This document shows positions 27,765 to 35,461 of a stretch of 54,777 nucleotides of DNA, piece by piece. The stretch comes from CAYTLW01 sp964438735 (lineage in GTDB: Bacteria > Myxococcota_A > UBA9042). Every line of letters begins with the position of its first letter. Position 1 is the first letter of the stretch. The translations under genes were made by a program, and so were the position numbers. The DNA lies in assembly GCA_964438735.1 (NCBI GenBank), contig CAYTLW010000041.1, positions 1 to 54,777 on the forward strand, given 5' to 3'. The notes under the pieces were generated by a model. It saw only the letters and a program-made list of their open reading frames with translations. It was not told the origin of the DNA and did no database searches.

Positions 27765-27904
27765 GGTGGTCTCCGGTGCGGGGCGCCCTTCGATGCCACG
27801 GCACGCCGGCGATGACAAGGGGCAGGCGCACTTGGACCGCGTCATCTTGCCACTGGCCCGTGGTCATGCCACGGTCCGCGCCCTTGCGCCGGGTGGACCC
27901 GACC

Positions 27905-28255
27905 ATGACCCGAACCGAAGCCCAATCTCAGACACCGGAGGCGCCGGCCCGACAGGGCTGGTTGCACTGGCTGATCGTGATCGTGGTGTTCAGCATCACC
28001 GGCAGCCTGGCGGTCTGGGTGGCGCGTCTGCTCCTGCACGACGCGTTGGGGTTGGAGGGCGGCTTCTGGACCGGCCCCTGGACCTATCGCCTGGCCTACC
28101 TGGCGCTGATCCCGCCCTGCTATAGCGTCATGTTGGTGATCGTCGGCACCGTGTTCGGCAAGGGTGTCTACTTCCGCAGCCGCGCGGTGCGCATGTGGAG
28201 CCGCCTGCTGCCGCGCGGCCTGCGCGAGCGTGCGCGCGCGTGGGGCGAGCGCTAG
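27905..28255 (+). CDS. Small membrane protein, DUF6787-like
   Basis: 116 residues with two membrane segments (about 21-45 and 66-90), an aromatic FWTGPWTYRLAY stretch between them, and a basic cytoplasmic tail that repeats Arg. The second segment ends in GTVFGKGVYF, similar to small proteins of the DUF6787 kind (function unknown); that match is from memory and weak. The frame is open further upstream but ATG 27905 begins the sensible part. It is divergent from proS and 74 bases upstream of the kelch lipoprotein. Confidence 0.65.
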   Translation: MTRTEAQSQTPEAPARQGWLHWLIVIVVFSITGSLAVWVARLLLHDALGLEGGFWTGPWTYRLAYLALIPPCYSVMLVIVGTVFGKGVYFRSRAVRMWSRLLPRGLRERARAWGER

Positions 28256-28329
28256 ATCCCTGAATTGAAAGTCCGTTTGCATCCGGACGGGCAAGTCGCT
28301 ATTCCTGTGGGCCGAAACAGGAGGCCCCC

Positions 28330-29793
28330 ATGAGCGCCACTCCCCCGATCGCCGCCCTCGGCAGCCTCTACGCGATGCTCGCTCTGGTGGCTCTGGCTAT
28401 GGCCTGCACCACAACGCAATCGCCCGGCACGCCTACCGAAAAGGTGGTCGTCGCCTGTGCCAAGGATGGCAACTGCCCGGCAGGGAAGAAGTGCGAAAAC
28501 GAGGTGTGCGTCGACGATGCCAACGCCAGTGCCGACGCTGGCGCGGCGGACGCTGGGGCGACCGACGCCAGCGCCACGGACGCCGGCCCGACCGACGCGG
28601 GCGTTGTGGACGCAGGGCCCGCAGACACCGGCACTGGAACCTGTGATCCCACCGCCAACACCGGCCCGACGCCGCGCGGCGAGTCGGTCGGCGGCATGAT
28701 CGGCGGCAAATTCCTGGTCCTGTACGGCGACGATGGCGTGCCGCAGAACTGCAATCCGGCGCTCAAACCGGCCAAGGACGCGTGGGTATTCGACCCCTGC
28801 ACCAGCTGGACCGAGTTGGATACAGCCAAGCTGCCCGACCCCCGCGCCCGCGGCGTGTCGGTGGTCGACGGCCAGGGGGGCTACCTCTACATCTATGGTG
28901 GCCGCTACCGCCCAGGCAGCTCGGGCACGTATACGGTGCGCAAGGACCTGTGGCGCTACAACGCCAACAACAACACCTGGCTCAAACTCAGCGACCAGGG
29001 CCCGCAGGGTCGCTCCAACACCGCCCTGTCCTTCCGCAACAAGGACGGCACCCTGTGGCTCTTCGGCGGCAACGCCTCGGCCAGCGGCATGTCCTTCAGC
29101 CCCCTGGGCGACCTGTGGAAGTACGACCCCGCCAGCGGCGTCTGGGAGTCGCCCAAGACCACGGGCAAGGCGCCCGGCAAGCGGCTCTTCCACGCCAGCG
29201 CCATCACCAGCGACGGCAAGTACCTGGTCGTCTTCGGCGGCGGCGGCGCCAACGCCTGGCAGGGCCCGTTCTACAACGACACCTACCGCCTGGACCTGCA
29301 CACCCTGACCTGGACCGAGCTCAAGGCCGCTGGTGCCAAGCCCATGGGCCGGATCAAGCACGGCATGATCTCCTTCCCGGGCGAAAAACGGCTGCTGCTC
29401 TTCGGCGGCCACGACGACGGCCCCGTGGGCAATCGCAACGACCTGTGGTGGCTCGACGCCGACACCGGCGCCTGGGAGCGGATCAAGAAGGGCGACCTCG
29501 GCCAGAACGAGGACCCCACCATCATCTACAAGAAGGCCAACGCCTTCTGCGACTTCCCGCCCGACTTCATGAAGGTCGACATGGACTCCCCCGAGCGCCG
29601 CGAAGCCTTCATCTGGAACTACGACATCGTCACCGGCAAGATCTGGATGTTCGGCGGCAAGGGCGACTGTGGCCCGCTGCACGACGTCTGGACCCTCGAT
29701 CCCAAGACCCTGAAGTGGGAGGTGGCCGAGGATACGACGGACGGATGGTCCTGCGAGCGCTGGCAGTCGCCTTGTAGCAAGCTTTGCGGATAG
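28330..29793 (+). CDS. Kelch-repeat lipoprotein
   Basis: 487 residues. The N-terminus is a lipoprotein signal ending LAMAC (Cys26). It is followed by a C-x5-C-x5-C module (CAKDGNCPAGKKC, residues 43-55) and a 35-residue Asp/Ala/Gly spacer of DAG units (about 63-98). The rest is a beta-propeller made of kelch-type repeats: GGYLYIYGGR, TLWLFGGNA, YLVVFGGGGAN, RLLLFGGHDDG and KIWMFGGKG, each with a downstream DLWRYN- or TYRLDL-like strand. It is probably anchored on the cell surface or outer membrane and binds protein or carbohydrate; I cannot name the ligand. A GGAGG ribosome binding site precedes the ATG. The stop codon lies inside a perfect hairpin (29791-29811). Confidence 0.85.
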   Translation: MSATPPIAALGSLYAMLALVALAMACTTTQSPGTPTEKVVVACAKDGNCPAGKKCENEVCVDDANASADAGAADAGATDASATDAGPTDAGVVDAGPADTGTGTCDPTANTGPTPRGESVGGMIGGKFLVLYGDDGVPQNCNPALKPAKDAWVFDPCTSWTELDTAKLPDPRARGVSVVDGQGGYLYIYGGRYRPGSSGTYTVRKDLWRYNANNNTWLKLSDQGPQGRSNTALSFRNKDGTLWLFGGNASASGMSFSPLGDLWKYDPASGVWESPKTTGKAPGKRLFHASAITSDGKYLVVFGGGGANAWQGPFYNDTYRLDLHTLTWTELKAAGAKPMGRIKHGMISFPGEKRLLLFGGHDDGPVGNRNDLWWLDADTGAWERIKKGDLGQNEDPTIIYKKANAFCDFPPDFMKVDMDSPERREAFIWNYDIVTGKIWMFGGKGDCGPLHDVWTLDPKTLKWEVAEDTTDGWSCERWQSPCSKLCG

Positions 29794-29855
29794 AACGCCG
29801 ATGGCGTTCTATGGGGCCCGCGCTGCGCGCGGGCCGCGGCACCTTATGGCGCCGC
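29791..29855. repeat. REP-like cluster of hairpins after the kelch gene
   Basis: Three inverted repeats lie in a row: AGAACGCC/GGCGTTCT with a three-base loop (29791-29811), GGCCCGCGC/GCGCGGGCC with loop TGC (29815-29835), and GCGGCACC/GGCGCCGC with loop TTAT (29836-29855, one mismatch). The first two may also act as a terminator for the kelch gene. The pair of palindromes resembles the one at 30639-30691, on the other side of the toxin-antitoxin genes. Confidence 0.7.
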
Positions 29856-29902
29856 AGGCGACCCGAGTTGTAAACCCGGCCGTTCAGTGGCGCTTTCTGA
29901 CC

Positions 29903-29925
29903 GATTGAAAATGTGACTTTCAATC
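29903..29925. repeat. Palindrome GATTGAAA/TTTCAATC
   Basis: Perfect 8-bp stem with loop ATGTGAC between the hairpin cluster and the toxin gene stop. The minus-strand core TCACATTTTC recurs with one change in a palindrome at 54688-54715. It could serve as a terminator of the toxin gene on the minus strand, but no T-run follows. Confidence 0.6.
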
Positions 29926-29965
29926 TGCACACTCCGAGCCGGCAGAGCCTGACAGTACGGCCGCC

Positions 29966-30325
29966 TCAACGCCCCAGCACTCGCCCAATCCCATCAAGTA
30001 CAAGCTCCAGTCGACGCTGCGGCAGCCTCCCGGCTCGCTCGACCAGCAATCGGCGGTCAAGCGCCACGACCTGCGAGACGTTGGCCACCGACCTGCGAGG
30101 CAGGCCGGAGTCTCGCCGGGCGACCAGGACATTGCCCGGCGCGTCGGCCCACTTCATGTTGCTGGTCAGGGGCACGCAGATGACCGTCGCGATGCGACTT
30201 CGGTTGAGGGCGTCGCCTTGGACCACAATCACCGGCCGACGCAATCCGGGACCCGAGCCGACCGGGTCGGGCAGCGCAGCCCAGAACACATCGCCCTGCG
30301 ACACAACCAACGGGCTGGCTACCAC
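29966..30325 (-). CDS. MazF/PemK-family endoribonuclease toxin
   Basis: Type II toxin that cleaves RNA at short motifs. The 119-residue product shows the family's order of strands: GDVFWAALPDPVGSGPG, LRRPVIVVQGDALNRS, ATVICVPLTSNMKWADAPG, NVLVARRDSGLPRRSVANV (the Arg and Ser/Thr of the active site) and SQVVALDRRLL. I start it at the GTG at 30325, which overlaps the antitoxin stop by seven bases; a further open stretch upstream lies inside the antitoxin gene and is not family-like. Function as an mRNA interferase is known for the family; the cleavage motif cannot be predicted. Confidence 0.88.
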   Translation of the reverse strand: MVASPLVVSQGDVFWAALPDPVGSGPGLRRPVIVVQGDALNRSRIATVICVPLTSNMKWADAPGNVLVARRDSGLPRRSVANVSQVVALDRRLLVERAGRLPQRRLELVLDGIGRVLGR

Positions 30326-30555
30326 TCCGAGCGCTCCAACACGGCCACAGAAGCCGCCGCCCAATCAGCGTCCATCTCGCCATCGACGGCATCACACACC
30401 AGGTTCATCGCGGCGGTGTCGTCCACCGCGGTGTGCCGGCGCAGGTAGTCGGCCATGGCTTCGGCATAGAGTTGACTGCGCGACTTGCCCTGGCGGCGGG
30501 CGAGGTCGTCCGCGCTCTTGAACAGGTCGTCGGGGATGGAGATGGCCGTCTTCAT
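30319..30555 (-). CDS. Ribbon-helix-helix (MazE/CopG-like) antitoxin
   Basis: 78 residues starting MKTAISIPDDLFKSADDLAR, the N-terminal ribbon and first helix of a ribbon-helix-helix DNA-binding domain, then GKSRSQLYAEAMADYLRRH (second helix). An acidic, Trp-ending tail (DAVDGEMDADWAA, VLERSEW) should wrap the toxin. Antitoxin precedes toxin and overlaps it, the usual arrangement for autoregulated modules. A GTG six bases upstream is in frame, but ATG 30555 fits the family and the promoter position. Confidence 0.88.
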   Translation of the reverse strand: MKTAISIPDDLFKSADDLARRQGKSRSQLYAEAMADYLRRHTAVDDTAAMNLVCDAVDGEMDADWAAASVAVLERSEW

Positions 30556-30561
30556 ACTCAC

Positions 30562-30589
30562 AGTATAACCGGGTCGTCGGGCAGATCAA
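30562..30589 (-). promoter_or_regulatory. Promoter of the toxin-antitoxin operon, apparently leaderless
   Basis: On the minus strand TTGATC (30584-30589) and TATACT (30562-30567) are spaced 16 bases apart. The -10 box ends six bases before the ATG at 30555, so transcription would begin at or within a base of the start codon. No ribosome binding site is present, consistent with leaderless translation. Confidence 0.5.
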
Positions 30590-30638
30590 TGCTGCGCTGC
30601 GCGCCGTGAACCTGGCGACCAATCGTCGGCTGGTGGTC

Positions 30639-30691
30639 GAAGTCTGCGAAGGCAGACTTCTTGACTGAGAGCCCGCGTCTTCAGCCGCGGG
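30639..30691. repeat. REP-like twin hairpin upstream of the toxin-antitoxin genes
   Basis: GAAGTCTGC/GCAGACTTC with loop GAAG (30639-30660) is followed after eleven bases by CCCGCG/CGCGGG (30672-30691) with a loop containing CTTCAGC. Twin palindromes of this kind occur as dispersed repeats in many GC-rich genomes (recollection, not searched). The rest of the 30590-30816 gap has no gene apart from the terminator below. Confidence 0.6.
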
Positions 30692-30766
30692 GTCGGCCCC
30701 GGTGCTCGAATCCAACGGTCACGACCGGCGACGCGGTCCGACCCAAGCAACAGAGCCCAAAGCCAA

Positions 30767-30798
30767 CGGGCCCGCAGGAGCAATGTCCTGCGGGCCCG
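30767..30798 (-). terminator. Strong terminator-like hairpin of the met-zincin operon
   Basis: A perfect 13-bp GC-rich stem (CGGGCCCGCAGGA with its complement) and a six-base loop lie 20 bases after the stop at 30817. An outer AGCCA/TGGCT pair (30761-30765 with 30803-30807) extends the stem. The distal side has TTGG and TTTGG but no clean T-run, so termination may be partial or depend on Rho. Confidence 0.6.
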
Positions 30799-30816
30799 CC
30801 GATGGCTTGCTAGTCC

Positions 30817-33800
30817 CTAGTACTCGTACGTCTCGTGCAACGTACGCAGGATATCGATCAGACTGACCCGGAACTGGTACTCCGAGAACAGGTAGGTGTC
30901 CTGCAGGGTTTCCACGTTGCCCTGGTACTGGTCGAGCACCTTCTGGGCCTCGGACAGCTGCAGGCAGCCGGCGTTCAGCACATCATCTGCGGCCTCGTAG
31001 GCGACGTAGACCTTGCCCGACAGGGGGTCGGTGAAGGTGCACTTGGTCGCCGACTGCGGCAGCTCGATGGCGGCCTGGTTGCCCTTGAGGAAGATGCGGC
31101 TGATGTCCATGAAGCTGCGGTTGAAGCCCTGGGTGAGCAGGGACATGCCATACAGCGAGGCGATCAGCGGCATACGGAAGCGACTGGACGGGAAGGTCGG
31201 CCGCTGGTCGGGGAACATGCGGTACTTGGTGCAACCGGCCTGCTTGTCCAGCGGCGGCGCGGTCGGGTCGTCCTCGACGTAGAGGCAGCCGGCCGGGCAG
31301 ACGTCCGCGTCGGTGCCATCCTTCTTCTTGCCGCCGATCCAGTGCGGCCGAATCAGGTAGTCACGCTGGGTCTGGCCGTCGATCTTGCCGCCGTTGATGA
31401 CGCACCAACCGAAGTGTTCGGCGTTCTCCACCGAGATGCCGGTGAGCAGGTTCATCACCTTGCGCGGGAAGAGGTTGAAGTAGCCGGCCAGGTAGCGGCG
31501 AATGTCCTCGTTCTCGTTGACGGCGATGTAGTTCGGCGGCGTCGGGTCGGTGAGCAGCGTGAAGGCCGTCAGCCGATCGTAGAACTGGCCACCGGAGACC
31601 GGGCGGGTCAGGTAACCCGAGAAGGACCAGCCGGCGTAGAGGCGGCGGGTGCCGTCGAGCTCGGTGAACAGGGTGCAATCATCCAGCGCGCCGGCCTCCT
31701 CCTGGGCGTAGGGCTCGTAGCGCTTGCGGACCGAGTTCCAGCAGTAGTAGGCGGTGTTCGGTCGCGAGACGACCCGCATGAGCGTGTTGAACGACTCGGA
31801 GGTGGCCAGCGAGCCGGACAGGCCGCCGGTCGGATCCAGATCGTAGTCGACGCCGTACTTCGACTTCCACCAGTCGCCCTGGTTGTAGTGCGCCATGTTC
31901 ATGGCCCAGTACTGGAACTGGCGATGCGCCGAGTAGAAGTAACGATTGACCGTGCCCTGGTAGCGGCTGGTGTGGAAGGTCTCCGAGTCCCAGGCGTAGC
32001 CGTAGAAGAACCAGTAGTTCTCGTAGTCGTCCAGGGCGTTGCGCGCGATCTCCAGCGGATCGGCGCCCTCATCCCAGGTAGCGCAGGTGGGCGTGCGGCC
32101 GTTGTACTCATCGGAGCAGAAGCGGTAGGGCACCTCCACCAGCGGCTTGGCGGTCTTGGGGATGTTCTTCTGCTTGCAGTAGCTGGCCTGGCCGAAGGGC
32201 GAGCAGGTCGCGCCGCCGCCGCAGTCCTGGTCGGTGGTGCAGCGGTCGCCCTTGATGGCGTTCCACGACACATTGGTGCGGTCATAGAGGTTGGCTACGC
32301 CGCCGAAGAACGTCGGCAGGGTCGAGTAGTGCAGCTTGCGGGTCAGCCGCAACATGTCCTGGTTGCCCAGGTGCTGGAGCTCGAAGTCGCCAGGCTTGTC
32401 GTCGGACGGCTCATCCAGGTACTCGGACATGGCCTTCAGGCCGCCGCCCGGCTCCTTGTTCGGATCTGGCGGGTTGGTGAAGACCTCGACCAGATCGCCA
32501 TAGCCGAACTTGATGGCGGCCATGTCGTAGTGACCCAGGCCAGCCCAACGGCCGTTGAACTTGGCGGTGTAGTCCATCACCGAGGCGAGCTGCTTCTCGC
32601 GGATGTTGCCCAGGGACTGGGCCAGGGTGTCGCGCTGCCACTCGTTGGCGACCTTGCCGTCCTGGTCGAGCTTCAGGCCCCAGTACTCCTTGTGGTAGTT
32701 CAGGGTATCGGTGGACGCCTCGAAGTTGTGGCGCAGGCCCAGGGTGTGGCCCACCTCGTGCAACTGCGTGCCCTCGTAGATGCGCGACCAGAGTTCGATC
32801 TTGATCGAGTCTCGCAGTTTGAGCACCAGGCCGCGACCGAGCTGCTGCGTGGAGCGCACGGCGGGATCGTTGGTGTCGGTGTAGAGGGGATTGGGCAGGA
32901 AGTGGTTCTTCTCGGCCAGCGGGTGCATACCCACGGCGTCGGCCACGGCCAGACGCAGGTTGTGCATCAGCTCCTGTGCCGAGCAGGAGGCCCATTTCTT
33001 CTCGCCGCCGACCTCGACGCAGACGCGGCCCTTGGCCAGGCCCAATGACTCGAAGGTGCCCACGTCGCGGGCCTTCTCGTCGTTGGAGACGCAGCCGCTC
33101 TTGCCGGCGATCTTCTCGTCGGTGTTCTCGGCGATCTTGGCCCAGTCAAAGACGGTGACCTTGTCGGTGGCCACGAAGGCCTCGCAGAGCTTCTTGTCGT
33201 AGACGCGGCCGTACTCGTGGGCCAGGCCCATGACCGCGGCGTCGGCGAACTCCTCGAGGTAGAGGTTCTTCTCGGCCAGGTCCAGGCGCGCCTTCTCGGC
33301 CTTGCGCATGCCAGCGACGTGGGCCCAGTTGGCCAGGGACATCTTGTCGAGCCAGGAGCCCTCGACCTTGCTGGTGCTGCCCTTCTTGACGTGGGGATTC
33401 TTGAACAGGGCGTGCACCGAGTGGTCATGACCGCTGACCAGCATGGCGTCGAGCTCTTCGTTCTGGCGCAGGATCTGCATCCGACCCTGGGCCCAGGTGC
33501 CGGCGTTGTCGACCTTGGCCAGTCCGGTGGCCCGCAGGCCTTGGCGCACGTCGGTGTCGATCATGTCGCGCACGTAGTCCTGGGCCTCCTTGGTATTGGT
33601 CGGCGCGGCCACGTGGCTCTGCGAATGGGCCACCTTCGGCCCCTTGGTGTCGTAGTGAGCAAAGGTCTTTGCCTTGACCAGCCAGGCCTGCTCGGTGTCG
33701 TACTTGATGTCGTTGAAGTCCTTGACGCCGGCGTGGAACTCGATGGTGTTCATGGCGCGCTCGGCACCCAACTTCATCTGCGCCACGTAGGAGTGCGCGT

Positions 33801-35400
33801 AGCCGGCCATGAGCTCACCGGTGAGCGGGTCGGCGGCGCTGGGGCCGTAGCCATACAGGCCGATCTGAATCGGCTCGACGACCGCGTGCATCATCGAGTA
33901 GCGCAGATCACCAAAGATGCGCGGCTTGTCCATGTGGCGGCAGAAGCGCTTGCCGATCTCGGTCTCGCCCCACTCGGCGACCTCCAGGCCCTTGTCTGCG
34001 GCGGCCTTGGCGATGGCGTCGGTGTTCTCGCAGAGGATGAACATGGGGTGGTCGAGCTTGTAGGTCGGCTTGTGATGCTTGACGACCGCGTCAAAGGCCT
34101 TGGCCCACTGCTTGGCGATGTTCTTGGAGGCGGCGACCAGCTCGCGCGGGTGATCGTGATTCATGTAGTAGACGATCGGGACCGGCGTCGCCTTGCTGTA
34201 GTCGAAGTCGCCCTTCCAGACGTCCACGCCGTTCTTGTCCTTGGTGGTCTTCTTGACGTAGCGATCCCAGAGGCGGTGGCGCTGGGCCTGGCGGATGGCG
34301 TCGTCGAAGGTCTTGCCGTACTGGGTGTCGTAGGTCGGGCGCTCGGACCGGAAGTAGCCGAACTTCTCGAACTCCACGTCATCCATCTTGCGCGAGGCGT
34401 AGGCCTTGTCGGGATCCTTGCTGAAGTCCGGCACCTCGAGGAAGAAGGTGCGCACCTTGTTCTCCTCGCTGACGCAATCGTACACGCCGCCGGAGTACCA
34501 GGGGTAGAAGTAGCAGAGCGGGATCCAGCCGTAGAAGCTCGACCAGAGCTGCGGCGCCTCGTAGACCATGCGGGTCAGGAAGGTGAAGTAACGCTGCGGC
34601 ACTTCCTTGCCGTAGCGGTAATCGACGCCGGCCTCGAACTTCTCGCCCTCGGGCGCGTTGTCGCCCTCGTAGATGACGCCCGCGTCAGCAGAGATCACGT
34701 CGAACTCGTACGAAGTGTTGACGCCGCCGCCCCATTCCACACGCATGAAGTCGCGCTGATGCCAGAGGCGATCGGTGGTGTTCTCGATCTTGACGTTGGT
34801 CTTCTCGCCCGTGGCGGTGTTGTAGTCGAAGCGGATGTCGAAGTGCGACGAGATGGGATACGCGTGGATCGGAGCGCCGCGGTAGATGTAGCGGGTCGCC
34901 TCACGCACGCAGTTGCCGTGGAAGTCACCCTCGTCGGCCATCTTCGGGTTGGCCGCGTCGGCGCACCAGCCGCCTGGACCGCAGACCGACTCGGTGTCGC
35001 CCTTGGTGCAGGAGATCTTCATGTAGTCCTGCAGCACGGCGTGGGTCATCGGCTTGCCGTTGCCGTCGAGCAGCGGGCGGTCGATGTCCGACTTCATCGC
35101 GTAGGCCTCCGAGCCCTGGATGAACTCGTAGGTGCGATAGAAGAAGAGGTGCTTTTCCTGGACCTCGAACACGCCGCGCACGGTCGAGCTCATGGCGCCA
35201 GGGAAGCCGTAGGCGCTGGTGAACTGCGTCTCGACAACGGTCTGTCGAGCGTAGAACTCCTTGCCCAGGAAGTCGGACTTCTTGGAATAGTTCGGCTGAA
35301 CCCGGTTGATCTCGTCCAGAGACTGGGCGCAGCCGAAAGTGAGGGCGAGAGCCGCGAACATGGCGGCGGCGGTGCCGAAGTTATGCAGTGAAGGCTTCAT
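30817..35400 (-). CDS. Giant met-zincin zinc metalloprotease lipoprotein (1527 residues)
   Basis: Secreted lipoprotein with a signal ending LTFGC (Cys24). The N-terminal half has YPISSHFDIRFDYNTATGEK, IENTTDRLWHQRDFMRVEW and FGDLRYSMMHAVVEP with GYGPSAADPLTGEL, features shared with its neighbour. The active site LHEVGHTLGLRHNF (His881, Glu882, His885, His891) has the HExxHxxGxxH of metzincins, and the Met-turn is SVMDYTAKFN near residue 942, as in the DUF4953 met-zincin family. One C-x5-C-x5-C module (CTTDQDCGGGATC) is near residue 1055. I start at ATG 35400, which has GGAGGA upstream; the frame is open to 35457. It is the last gene of a three-gene operon, 61 bases after its paralogue. Substrate unknown. 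Confidence 0.85.
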   Translation of the reverse strand: MKPSLHNFGTAAAMFAALALTFGCAQSLDEINRVQPNYSKKSDFLGKEFYARQTVVETQFTSAYGFPGAMSSTVRGVFEVQEKHLFFYRTYEFIQGSEAYAMKSDIDRPLLDGNGKPMTHAVLQDYMKISCTKGDTESVCGPGGWCADAANPKMADEGDFHGNCVREATRYIYRGAPIHAYPISSHFDIRFDYNTATGEKTNVKIENTTDRLWHQRDFMRVEWGGGVNTSYEFDVISADAGVIYEGDNAPEGEKFEAGVDYRYGKEVPQRYFTFLTRMVYEAPQLWSSFYGWIPLCYFYPWYSGGVYDCVSEENKVRTFFLEVPDFSKDPDKAYASRKMDDVEFEKFGYFRSERPTYDTQYGKTFDDAIRQAQRHRLWDRYVKKTTKDKNGVDVWKGDFDYSKATPVPIVYYMNHDHPRELVAASKNIAKQWAKAFDAVVKHHKPTYKLDHPMFILCENTDAIAKAAADKGLEVAEWGETEIGKRFCRHMDKPRIFGDLRYSMMHAVVEPIQIGLYGYGPSAADPLTGELMAGYAHSYVAQMKLGAERAMNTIEFHAGVKDFNDIKYDTEQAWLVKAKTFAHYDTKGPKVAHSQSHVAAPTNTKEAQDYVRDMIDTDVRQGLRATGLAKVDNAGTWAQGRMQILRQNEELDAMLVSGHDHSVHALFKNPHVKKGSTSKVEGSWLDKMSLANWAHVAGMRKAEKARLDLAEKNLYLEEFADAAVMGLAHEYGRVYDKKLCEAFVATDKVTVFDWAKIAENTDEKIAGKSGCVSNDEKARDVGTFESLGLAKGRVCVEVGGEKKWASCSAQELMHNLRLAVADAVGMHPLAEKNHFLPNPLYTDTNDPAVRSTQQLGRGLVLKLRDSIKIELWSRIYEGTQLHEVGHTLGLRHNFEASTDTLNYHKEYWGLKLDQDGKVANEWQRDTLAQSLGNIREKQLASVMDYTAKFNGRWAGLGHYDMAAIKFGYGDLVEVFTNPPDPNKEPGGGLKAMSEYLDEPSDDKPGDFELQHLGNQDMLRLTRKLHYSTLPTFFGGVANLYDRTNVSWNAIKGDRCTTDQDCGGGATCSPFGQASYCKQKNIPKTAKPLVEVPYRFCSDEYNGRTPTCATWDEGADPLEIARNALDDYENYWFFYGYAWDSETFHTSRYQGTVNRYFYSAHRQFQYWAMNMAHYNQGDWWKSKYGVDYDLDPTGGLSGSLATSESFNTLMRVVSRPNTAYYCWNSVRKRYEPYAQEEAGALDDCTLFTELDGTRRLYAGWSFSGYLTRPVSGGQFYDRLTAFTLLTDPTPPNYIAVNENEDIRRYLAGYFNLFPRKVMNLLTGISVENAEHFGWCVINGGKIDGQTQRDYLIRPHWIGGKKKDGTDADVCPAGCLYVEDDPTAPPLDKQAGCTKYRMFPDQRPTFPSSRFRMPLIASLYGMSLLTQGFNRSFMDISRIFLKGNQAAIELPQSATKCTFTDPLSGKVYVAYEAADDVLNAGCLQLSEAQKVLDQYQGNVETLQDTYLFSEYQFRVSLIDILRTLHETYEY

Positions 35401-35461
35401 GGCCTGTCCTCCGCGAACGGTGCTGTGATTTGAGGTGTTGCGCTTCATCGTCATCACCCCC

